A DNA stretch of 64,000 bases, taken from positions 248,001-312,000 of the forward strand of contig NZ_JAACYA010000001.1 in NCBI RefSeq assembly GCF_016617615.1, given 5' to 3'. Made by a program: the position numbers and the translations under genes. Below, one piece after another: positions 28,853-35,708 of this stretch (its first letter is position 1; each line of letters starts with the position of its first letter). Source of the stretch: Persephonella atlantica (lineage in GTDB: Bacteria > Aquificota > Aquificia > Aquificales > Hydrogenothermaceae). Below the pieces are notes generated by a model. It was not told where the DNA came from, made no database searches, and worked only from the letters and a program-made list of their open reading frames with translations.

Positions 28853-29100
28853 TCTCTCTCCAGATTTGTTTTTGGGACATCAATGCCTAACTTCTCGTTA
28901 AGCTCTATAAAAAATCTTTCCCTCTCCTCTTCAGAGAGGTTTAGAACATTGAATGCCCCTTTAATACTGAGCCTTTTCAGGGCCACATCTTCCAATTTTT
29001 TTTCATAAAAATATCCAAAGTACTTCCTTATAATCTCTTCGCTCTCAGGATACTCCTCAAGCAGATGAAACACTTTTGTATCTTCTGTTATCCTTACCAT
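28849..29100 (-). CDS. DUF1858-like small protein
   Basis: An 83-residue protein whose first ~60 residues fit the DUF1858 pattern: ITEDTKVFHLLEEYPESEEI and then a hydrophobic/aromatic segment (YFGYF) before a helical end. DUF1858 proteins occur beside sulfur-transfer and hybrid-cluster genes; their biochemical role is not settled. The CxxC seen in some members is absent; there is no Cys at all. Overlap with nfu (ATGA) and a 3-base gap to tusA place it in the operon. Confidence 0.75.
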   Translation of the reverse strand: MVRITEDTKVFHLLEEYPESEEIIRKYFGYFYEKKLEDVALKRLSIKGAFNVLNLSEEERERFFIELNEKLGIDVPKTNLERE

Positions 29101-29103
29101 ATC

Positions 29104-29352
29104 TTAATCCTGCGTCTTTTTTACATAAAACACATATATACCGTCTTCTTCTTTGTATCCTAAAAATTCGTTTCCTGTAGTTTCGCACCACGCAGGAACG
29201 TCCTGAACAGCTCCTTCATCGTCAGCTAACAGCTCAACAATCTGTCCTTTTTTTGCTTTTTTCATCACTTTAGCAAGTTCTGTTATAGGTATGGGGCAGT
29301 ACGTTCCTGTTGCATCATGAACAATATCCGGCTTTATGTTTTCTAAATTCAT
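29104..29352 (-). CDS. TusA-like sulfur carrier protein
   Basis: An 82-residue TusA/SirA-fold protein with the signature CPxP as GTYCPIPITELAK (Cys ~19), whose Cys carries persulfide sulfur. A second Cys (PAWCETTGNEF) is where many TusA homologues have it. It takes sulfur from a desulfurase or rhodanese and passes it to tRNA thiolation or Fe-S assembly. Its start overlaps the PP-loop gene stop by one base, making that protein the most likely acceptor. Confidence 0.92.
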   Translation of the reverse strand: MNLENIKPDIVHDATGTYCPIPITELAKVMKKAKKGQIVELLADDEGAVQDVPAWCETTGNEFLGYKEEDGIYVFYVKKTQD

Positions 29353-30404
29353 TATATCCTCCAGTTTTCTACAGTTTCTTCCTGCATCCTTACTCCCTCA
29401 ACAGTTCCCGTTATGTTATCTTCCGAAGGAGCAGAATATTTTATATCTATTTTACCATTTTCATCTGTTTTACAGTATCTTGCAACTAAATCTGCAATCA
29501 TTTTTATCTCTTCCTGCGATAAAGGCCTGTTCTCAATAGTTTTAGCTATTGCTACAGCACCCTTTCCAACAGGCTCGAAGTACCAGTAACTGTTTTTCAG
29601 ACCTTTTATAAAGTTACCCTCTCCTTCATTTCTTGATAAAACAACTTTTGTTCCTGTGGGAAGTCTAAAATGTCTTCCTATTGTAAGCAGATAAAGGTCT
29701 TCCCTTGTTATTCTGTTTTCCACAGAAAGGGTTTCTTTATACTTCCTTGCAAAGTTCTCATCTGTCAGATAACAGCATCCGCCTGCTGGCTGTTCATACT
29801 CATCAATACCTAACTCTTTTGCAAGCTGGAGCTGTCTCTTCCTGCTTCTTCCCACTATTCCTTCTAACTTTTCTCTGTCAACCCATCCTTTTATTTCTGG
29901 AATTGTAGGAGGAAGAACTTTTGCTGAGAGAGGTTTAAGCACAAGACCTTCCACTCCAGCTTCCTTCTCTATTATTTTCATGGCTTTTAGATGCTGGCTC
30001 ATTGGTCTTTGGTTCAGCACCTCACCTGAAATAATGAAATCAGCATCAAACTCTTTCATCAGCTGTTTTGCCTTTTTATACATAAAAGCCCTGCAGTCAA
30101 TACACGGATTGATGTTAGCTCCATATCCGTATTTTGGATTTGTAACAATATCAAAGTAGTCCTCTGATATGTCCACTATCTCCAGCCTGAAGCCGTATTT
30201 AGCTGCGTACTTCAGGGCAGGATTCATGTAGTGTGAGCCGTCAGGCTTTTTTTCTCCTCTCCTTCTCTTTGTTTCTGTAATACAGAACCCTGTATAAAAG
30301 TGGACAGCAACCACATCAACTCCCTGATTTTGAATCAGCTTTACTGCAAGGGTGCTGTCCAGTCCACCAGAATATAAAGCTATAGCTCTTCTTTTTTCCT
30401 TCAT
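29352..30404 (-). CDS. PP-loop ATPase, tRNA-thiolase-like (MnmA/ThiI group)
   Basis: A 350-residue N-type ATP pyrophosphatase. The PP-loop is SGGLDST (residues ~11-17). Paired cysteines occur as NPCIDCRAF (~100) and GGCCYLTDENF (~214), resembling the two catalytic Cys of MnmA. The ~100-residue C-terminus (IGRHFRLPTG, KVVLSRNEGEGNF) looks like an NFACT-R/DUF814-type RNA-binding domain, so tRNA is the probable substrate. Thiolation of a uridine using TusA sulfur is the inference. It is too divergent to be called MnmA itself. Genes on both sides overlap by a single base. Confidence 0.82.
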   Translation of the reverse strand: MKEKRRAIALYSGGLDSTLAVKLIQNQGVDVVAVHFYTGFCITETKRRRGEKKPDGSHYMNPALKYAAKYGFRLEIVDISEDYFDIVTNPKYGYGANINPCIDCRAFMYKKAKQLMKEFDADFIISGEVLNQRPMSQHLKAMKIIEKEAGVEGLVLKPLSAKVLPPTIPEIKGWVDREKLEGIVGRSRKRQLQLAKELGIDEYEQPAGGCCYLTDENFARKYKETLSVENRITREDLYLLTIGRHFRLPTGTKVVLSRNEGEGNFIKGLKNSYWYFEPVGKGAVAIAKTIENRPLSQEEIKMIADLVARYCKTDENGKIDIKYSAPSEDNITGTVEGVRMQEETVENWRI

Positions 30405-30862
30405 TATCCTATATGCTCAAGGTCAATACCTTCTTCTTCCTCTTCTTCTATGCAGTCTGGTATTTTGTTTGCTTCTTCAATTCTCCCCTGTTTTATAAGA
30501 TAGTCCTTAATTGCAACGTGAAGTGTCTCCAGTCCAAGGTTAGTGCAGTGTATCTTTTGAGATGGGAGTCCACCAAGCTCCTCAAATATCTCTTTGTATG
30601 TCAGATTGAGGGCATAATCTATAGGTTTACCCTTTACCATTTCTGTCAGAACTGAAGAAACAGCTATGGCAGAACCACAACCAAATGTTTTAAACTTGAC
30701 GTCTTCTATCACGTCTGTTTCTTTATTTACTTTTATGGTAAAAAGCATTGCGTCTCCACAGGATGGATTACCACACTGTCCATATCCATCTGGATTAGGT
30801 ATCTCCCCTAAATTCCTTGGATTCATAAAGTGGTCCATCACCTTTTCTGTATATTCAAACAT
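30404..30862 (-). CDS. iscU: IscU/NifU N-terminal-type Fe-S scaffold
   Basis: A 152-residue Fe-S assembly scaffold. All three cluster Cys are present: GNPSCGD with the conserved Asp (~35), FKTFGCGSAIA (~61) and KIHCTNLG (~105). The usual LPPVK recognition loop reads LPSQK. The tail is very acidic (a run of six Glu). IscU builds [2Fe-2S]/[4Fe-4S] clusters from desulfurase sulfur. It opens the iscU-thiolase-tusA-DUF1858-nfu-aroE operon, with AGGAGG eight bases before its ATG. Confidence 0.95.
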   Translation of the reverse strand: MFEYTEKVMDHFMNPRNLGEIPNPDGYGQCGNPSCGDAMLFTIKVNKETDVIEDVKFKTFGCGSAIAVSSVLTEMVKGKPIDYALNLTYKEIFEELGGLPSQKIHCTNLGLETLHVAIKDYLIKQGRIEEANKIPDCIEEEEEEGIDLEHIG

Positions 30863-30895
30863 CTCTAAACCTCCTGATTTTATCTTGCTCTCAAT

Positions 30896-30913
30896 TTATA
30901 ACTATAAGTATAA
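30896..30913 (-). promoter_or_regulatory. AT-rich triple hexamer upstream of iscU, possible promoter
   Basis: Three head-to-tail hexamers (TTATAA, CTATAA, GTATAA on the plus strand) lie 34-51 bases before the iscU ATG. On the minus strand TTGAGG occurs 15 bases before the last TATAAA, giving a suboptimal promoter. This could be a promoter, a regulator site or simple AT-rich sequence. Confidence 0.3.
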
Positions 30914-30987
30914 CCCCTCAATGAGTTAAATCATATACAGACCCTTACGAAAAATAAATTATACAAGGAATTGAGGAGGTTGAAAAA

Positions 30988-31167
30988 ATGTCTGTAGAGC
31001 AAAAGGTTTTAGATGCAATGAAAAAGGCTGGAAAACCATTAAAAACAGGGGAAATAGCTGAGCTTACAGGTCTTGACAAAAAAGAAGTAGAAAAGGTAAT
31101 TAAAAAACTTAAAAAAGAGGGGAAAATAGAATCTCCTAAAAGATGTTATTATGCTCCTTCTTCCTGA
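30988..31167 (+). CDS. small winged-helix protein (59 aa)
   Basis: A 59-residue ORF starting ATG at 30988, seven bases after a perfect GAGGAGGT (30973-30980) and ending TGA at 31165. It is a compact winged helix: helix 1 EQKVLDAMKKAG, the helix-turn-helix LKTGEIAELTGLDKKEVEKV, and a wing with RCYYAP. It resembles the small protein at 41209-41403 over its whole length, including the Arg-Cys near the wing. It sits between the divergent iscU operon and the ClC gene, so an iron-sulfur or redox regulator is a reasonable but untested guess. Confidence 0.8.
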   Translation: MSVEQKVLDAMKKAGKPLKTGEIAELTGLDKKEVEKVIKKLKKEGKIESPKRCYYAPSS

Positions 31168-31213
31168 AAATAGTTTAAAATAGAGTAAATAAGGCTTTTT
31201 GGCAGGGCTGTAG

Positions 31214-32971
31214 TTGTTTAAAAATATTTTTGGGTATAGATTTAACTATCTTAATCTGTTTATACCAGTTGTTATTGGTATATGTGCAGGTATATTTGGG
31301 ATAATCTTTCTCAAAGCTATACATTTTTTTTCTGACATATTTTTAGTAGATTTTGCAGGATATAACCCTCCGTATCCATATGGGGAAGGAGGAAGTCTCA
31401 ATTATAGATTTGTTATGGAGCATCCATATCTCATTCCAATATCTACAACAATTGGCGGTCTTATCGTCGGCATTTTGGTTCACCTTTTTTCCCCTGAGTC
31501 TGCAGGTGTTGGAACAGATGCAGCAATAAAGGCATTTCATGAGAGAAAACCTTTAGGACTGAAAACATCTGTATGGAAGCTTATAACATCTGCCATAACT
31601 ATAGGAAGTGGTCAGGTTTCAGGTAAAGAAGGTCCCATTGCCCTTATTGGAGCAGGTATTGGCTCTTTTGTAGGAAAAATATTTGGTCTTTCTGAAAAAG
31701 AGAAAAATATTGCACTGGCTGTTGGTCTTGGAGCAGGAATAGGAGGCGTGTTCAAGGCTCCATTTGCAGGAGCAATAATAAGCTCTGAGGTTTTTTACAA
31801 AAAAGATTTTGAAACAGAGACACTCATACCAGCTTTCATCGCTTCCTTTGTTGCTTTTATCATAGTTTCCTCTGTCTTTGGCTTTTCTCCTCTGTTTCAT
31901 ATAGAGCTTCCCTCTTTTTCCAGTTTTTCCATATATGATGCTGTTGGCTATCTGCTACTGGGTCTTATCACAGCTACTGTTGCAAGATTGATGATTTTTA
32001 TGTTAGACACCGTTAAAAATCTGTTTGACAGGTTAGAAGTTCCCAACATCTTTAAGCCAGCAATTGGAGGGTTTTTTGTAGGTATTATAGGGATGACTGT
32101 TCCTGTTGCTATAGGAACAGGTTATGGATGGCTTCAGCTGATAATGGTAGAAAATCTCACATACTTTCCTGTATGGAAAATTGTTATAAGTGTTTTTTTG
32201 GTTATTATTGCATTTGCATTTACTTTAGGTTCTGGTGGTTCTGGTGGTGTTTTTGGTCCCTCCCTTGTGATTGGTGGACTGACAGGAGCTTCTGTGTACT
32301 TTTTCTTAAGCAAAGTTCTTATGTTTCCAGAAAGTCCAACATTTAACCTCGCTGCCTTTACTGTTGTAGGGATGGTATCAACATTTGCAGCAGCTGCAAA
32401 AGCTCCCCTTTCTACTATTATACTTATTGCTGAAATAACGGGAGGATACCAGCTGTTAGTTCCTGCAACTATATCTGTTGCCATATCACACTTTTTATCA
32501 GGAGAAAAGAGTATCTTCAAAAGTCAGGTAAATACAAAGCTTGATACCCCTGTCCATCAGGACGAGATAAAATACATGCTCCTTAACAGATATATAGTAA
32601 AAGATGTTATGGAAAAGAATGTGATCACAATATCTCCTGATGCAACAGTTCTGTATGCCAGTAAATTTATGGATGAACACAGTATATCAGCCCTTCCTGT
32701 TGTTGACAAAGAAAACAGAGTTTTAGGACTGGTAACAAGTACAGACATTATCAAGGCCTGTAGTATGAACATAGAAGAAGTGAAAATTCACCAGATTATG
32801 CAGAAGGAACCTATCACTGTTACGCAGGATTTAACGCTTTTTGAGACAATGAGTATATTTATTGAAAATAATATCGGTGTAGCCCCTGTAGTTAACAATC
32901 AGGAAGAAAAACTCCTTATTGGTATCATTTCTGACTACGACATTGGTAAAGTATTAACAGGAAAAGTATAA
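31214..32971 (+). CDS. ClC-family chloride channel/transporter with CBS pair
   Basis: A 585-residue ClC protein: about 440 residues of membrane helices, then two CBS domains (~460-580). The gating Glu is present in SGKEGPIAL, and GGVFGPSL matches the ClC filter helix. The first filter GSGIP is replaced by AGVGTD. The internal proton Glu of ClC antiporters (the second Glu in LFIIEE) aligns with Val (ISSEVFY), which points to a channel or another anion. The start is TTG at 31214 with AGGG at 31204-31207, a weak RBS. Confidence 0.9.
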   Translation: MFKNIFGYRFNYLNLFIPVVIGICAGIFGIIFLKAIHFFSDIFLVDFAGYNPPYPYGEGGSLNYRFVMEHPYLIPISTTIGGLIVGILVHLFSPESAGVGTDAAIKAFHERKPLGLKTSVWKLITSAITIGSGQVSGKEGPIALIGAGIGSFVGKIFGLSEKEKNIALAVGLGAGIGGVFKAPFAGAIISSEVFYKKDFETETLIPAFIASFVAFIIVSSVFGFSPLFHIELPSFSSFSIYDAVGYLLLGLITATVARLMIFMLDTVKNLFDRLEVPNIFKPAIGGFFVGIIGMTVPVAIGTGYGWLQLIMVENLTYFPVWKIVISVFLVIIAFAFTLGSGGSGGVFGPSLVIGGLTGASVYFFLSKVLMFPESPTFNLAAFTVVGMVSTFAAAAKAPLSTIILIAEITGGYQLLVPATISVAISHFLSGEKSIFKSQVNTKLDTPVHQDEIKYMLLNRYIVKDVMEKNVITISPDATVLYASKFMDEHSISALPVVDKENRVLGLVTSTDIIKACSMNIEEVKIHQIMQKEPITVTQDLTLFETMSIFIENNIGVAPVVNNQEEKLLIGIISDYDIGKVLTGKV

Positions 32972-32986
32972 CCCCCAAAAAGGGGG
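32972..32986. terminator. weak GC hairpin between convergent clc and iscS-like genes
   Basis: CCCCC-AAAAA-GGGGG forms a 5-bp GC stem in the 20-base gap between the two stop codons. Neither strand has a T tract after it, so rho-independent termination is uncertain. Confidence 0.35.
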
Positions 32987-32991
32987 CGGTA

Positions 32992-34227
32992 TTACGTTAC
33001 ATTCTTAAATTTGTCAGCTTTCTTGGCAAACTCTTCCCAGTTTTCTGGCCCAAATGGGGATATCTCCCTCAGTCTCTGAACAGCAGCAGGATATTTGTCT
33101 AATATGTAATCTATGTCTTCTTCTGTATTTTCCCTTCCCAGTGAAAACACTATAGAGCCGTTTGACATTTCTTTATCAACACCTATAGCAGCAAGAACGT
33201 GAGACTGTTTTAATGCATAGGAAACACAGGCTGAACCTGAAGCTGTGTAAATCTTGTGGTAATCAAGCATCAGGAGCATAGCTTCTCCTTCTATATACAT
33301 CACGATGAGGGATAGATGGTTTGGCAGTCTTTTTTCTGGATGTCCAGTAAACTGGATATATGGTATCTTTTCTTCAATACCTTTCTTCAGTTTATCCCTT
33401 AAGGCTTTAAGTCTGCTTACCCTGTCATCCATCTCCTTAACAGCAAGCTCTGCAGCCGCACCCATTCCAACAATAAGAGGAACAGGCTCTGTTCCAGCTC
33501 TTCTTCCCCCTTCCTGAATTCCACCTTCAATGAGGGGTTTTAGTCTTACTCCTTTCTTCACGTACAGTCCACCAACTCCTTTTGGTGCATAAAAGTAATG
33601 ACCTGTAAATGAAGCCATATCAAGTCCCCATTCTTCTACATTTACAGGGGTATGTCCAACAGCTGCAGCTATGTCTGAGTGGAAAACAACCCTTGGATTT
33701 TTCTCTTTTGCTGCAGCCACCAGAGCCTGAATGTCCTGAATTGTTCCTATTTCTCTGTTTGCATATCCTATTGAGACAAGGATTGTATCTTCTCTGACAG
33801 CCTCAGAAACCTGCTCTGGAGTTATTATTCCGTATTTATCAGGCATCAGGTATGTAATCTCAAATCCTTCCTTTTCCAATGTTTTACAGGAGTGCAGAAC
33901 AGAGTGGTGCTCAATGGCAGAAACAACGATATGTTTACCTCTCCTTATTATACCGGGAGCCTTTGCAAATCCTTTTATCGCAAGATTGTTTGCCTCTATA
34001 GCTCCTGATGTATAAACAATATCTTCAGGTCTTCCTACATTAAGGAGCTGGGCTATCTGCTCCCTTGCCCTATTTATAGCTTTTTTTGCCTCTACACCTA
34101 ATTTATGTAAAGAGGTTGGATTACCAAAATGCTCTGTGAAGTAAGGTTTCATAGCCTCAACAACTTCCTCTGGGACAGGTGTTGTTGCTAAATGGTCTGC
34201 ATAAACGATTCCTCTTTTTTCCAACAT
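32992..34227 (-). CDS. cysteine desulfurase-like protein lacking the PLP lysine
   Basis: A 411-residue IscS/NifS-like protein. The fold is clear: YADHLATTPVPEEV, IEHHSVLH, FHSDIAAAVG, ASGSACVSYAL with the persulfide Cys, and HVLAAIGV. The Schiff-base Lys, in SGHK of E. coli IscS, is Tyr here (FTGHYFYAPKG, near residue 200). Other PLP contacts also differ: TSGATE is TSGAIE, DATQ is DIAA, and NNEIG is NREIG. Covalent PLP chemistry is therefore unlikely. Archaeoglobus IscS also lacks this Lys, so a scaffold or structural role is possible. It follows mrp in an operon with AGGAGG before the ATG. Confidence 0.88.
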   Translation of the reverse strand: MLEKRGIVYADHLATTPVPEEVVEAMKPYFTEHFGNPTSLHKLGVEAKKAINRAREQIAQLLNVGRPEDIVYTSGAIEANNLAIKGFAKAPGIIRRGKHIVVSAIEHHSVLHSCKTLEKEGFEITYLMPDKYGIITPEQVSEAVREDTILVSIGYANREIGTIQDIQALVAAAKEKNPRVVFHSDIAAAVGHTPVNVEEWGLDMASFTGHYFYAPKGVGGLYVKKGVRLKPLIEGGIQEGGRRAGTEPVPLIVGMGAAAELAVKEMDDRVSRLKALRDKLKKGIEEKIPYIQFTGHPEKRLPNHLSLIVMYIEGEAMLLMLDYHKIYTASGSACVSYALKQSHVLAAIGVDKEMSNGSIVFSLGRENTEEDIDYILDKYPAAVQRLREISPFGPENWEEFAKKADKFKNVT

Positions 34228-34242
34228 ATCTTAATCCTCCTT

Positions 34243-35310
34243 TTACTGTTCACTTAATTTTTTTATCAGTTTTTCTGCAACTTCCATAAATGCCTGTGTT
34301 GACTGGGCATCTTCTTTAGCCAGAACAACAGGAATTCCAAGGTCTGAAAACTCTGCCACTTTCGGCTCTATAGGAATTTTTCCTAAAAGCTCTGTACCGT
34401 ATTGTTTTGCCACATCTTCAGTCTTTGACTTTCCAAATATCTCATACTTTTTTCCTGTATCTGGGCATACAAAGTAACTCATATTTTCAACAATACCTAT
34501 AACTGGTATCTGAACCTCATTGAACATCTGTATTCCTTTTTTAACGTCTATCAGTGCAACGTCTTGAGGAGTTGTAACAATAACAGCGCCATCTATCTCT
34601 GCTGTCTGTCCAAGGGTTATCTGAACGTCTCCTGTTCCCGGTGGTAAATCTATAATCAGAAAGTCCAGTTCTTCACCCCAGTTTATATCAAACAGAAACT
34701 GTGATAATGCTTTAAACAGGACAGGTCCCCTCCATATTACAGGGGTGTCTTCTGAAGGAAGGAGAAGTCCTATTGACATCATCTTTATACCGTGAGCTTC
34801 AGGGGCTATCAGTTTATTGTCAGGGGTTGCAACAACCTGTTTATCCTTAGCTCCTAACATTGTGGGACCAGATGGTCCATACATATCAGCATCAAGGTAT
34901 CCTACACTGTATCCTTTTTTCTTCAGTGCCGCTGCAAGATTAACGGCTACTGTTGACTTTCCAACACCACCTTTACCTGATGCAACAGCTATAACCTTTT
35001 TTACTCCAGGAATTCTTCTTCTTGATTCAAAAGGATTCTGCTGAGGTGGAGGTTGTGGTGGTTGCTGCTGCTGCTTTGGTGGCTCTGATGTAAACTCTAC
35101 TTCCACATTTTCAGCTCCAATAGATTTAAGGGTTTTTTCTGTTTTTTCCTTCAGATACTCGTGATACTTCTCACTGGGAGAAAACAGCTTTATATAAACG
35201 TTATTACCCTCAACCTTTAAATCTCTCATAAGGTCAGCAAGGGAAAAACTTACCCCTATCTCCTCTAAATTTGTGTTTTTAAGTCTGTCTATAACACCAG
35301 TTAATGCCAT
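34243..35310 (-). CDS. mrp: Mrp/ApbC-type Fe-S carrier ATPase
   Basis: A 355-residue P-loop protein that carries Fe-S clusters to target enzymes. The N-terminal ~80 residues look like a MIP18/DUF59 domain. A low-complexity Pro/Gln linker (~82-96) follows, then the deviant Walker A SGKGGVGKST (~109) and DLPPGTGDVQ. The CxxC normally found near the C-terminal third is CPDT, with only one Cys, so the bridging cluster would need another ligand. AGGAGGAGG precedes the ATG. The gene is first of mrp-iscS-like. Confidence 0.92.
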   Translation of the reverse strand: MALTGVIDRLKNTNLEEIGVSFSLADLMRDLKVEGNNVYIKLFSPSEKYHEYLKEKTEKTLKSIGAENVEVEFTSEPPKQQQQPPQPPPQQNPFESRRRIPGVKKVIAVASGKGGVGKSTVAVNLAAALKKKGYSVGYLDADMYGPSGPTMLGAKDKQVVATPDNKLIAPEAHGIKMMSIGLLLPSEDTPVIWRGPVLFKALSQFLFDINWGEELDFLIIDLPPGTGDVQITLGQTAEIDGAVIVTTPQDVALIDVKKGIQMFNEVQIPVIGIVENMSYFVCPDTGKKYEIFGKSKTEDVAKQYGTELLGKIPIEPKVAEFSDLGIPVVLAKEDAQSTQAFMEVAEKLIKKLSEQ

Positions 35311-35346
35311 TAAAAAACCTCCTCCTTTTTGCTTGATTAATAGGAT

Positions 35347-35382
35347 ATTTTAATACTAATAATTAGCTATGATAACTATCAT
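35347..35382 (-). promoter_or_regulatory. mrp promoter with overlapping palindromic operator
   Basis: On the minus strand -35 TTATCA (35370-35375) and -10 TAAAAT (35347-35352) are 17 bases apart. The -35 lies inside the 14-base palindrome ATGATA-AC-TATCAT (35369-35382), with 6-base arms. A repressor or Fe-S sensor bound there would block mrp. It could be Fur-like or IscR-like; the identity is not readable. Confidence 0.45.
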
Positions 35383-35410
35383 ACCTTTATATGTTAACAG
35401 TTTATTCCTT

Positions 35411-35439
35411 CTGACAAATTGACCAGTATCATTTATAAT
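35411..35439 (+). promoter_or_regulatory. promoter of the small membrane protein gene
   Basis: -35 CTGACA (35411-35416), a 17-base spacer and a perfect -10 TATAAT (35434-35439). The expected transcript starts about 20 bases before the ATG at 35466. Confidence 0.6.
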
Positions 35440-35465
35440 AAATCTAAAACTTCAGGGTATAAAAA

Positions 35466-35708
35466 ATGGAGCTGATAATATCTCTGCTGACAGATATTCT
35501 GGAACTTCTGGATACAGGTTTTAAGGTGTTTGAGCCCTATCAGGGAAGTGTTAATATGGACGAAAAACATTACTCAGCAATGCAGGGTATCATACATTTT
35601 ATTGGATGGACAATAATTATTGCTATTCTTGTGTGGGTTTTCAAATATATGAAAAAACATACCCAGCAAGACGAAAGGATGAAGAAATATTACGACAAAA
35701 AGGATTAA
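35466..35708 (+). CDS. small single-helix membrane protein, unknown function
   Basis: An 80-residue protein. Residues ~1-18 are amphipathic/hydrophobic and ~41-62 form a clear transmembrane helix (IIHFIGWTIIIAILVWVF), followed by a charged tail rich in Lys, Asp and Gln. I do not recognise a family. Its own good promoter and the AGGG upstream support expression. The stop overlaps the stop of the pentaheme cytochrome gene on the other strand, and its membrane location might suit that electron-transfer pair, but this is only position. Confidence 0.65.
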   Translation: MELIISLLTDILELLDTGFKVFEPYQGSVNMDEKHYSAMQGIIHFIGWTIIIAILVWVFKYMKKHTQQDERMKKYYDKKD

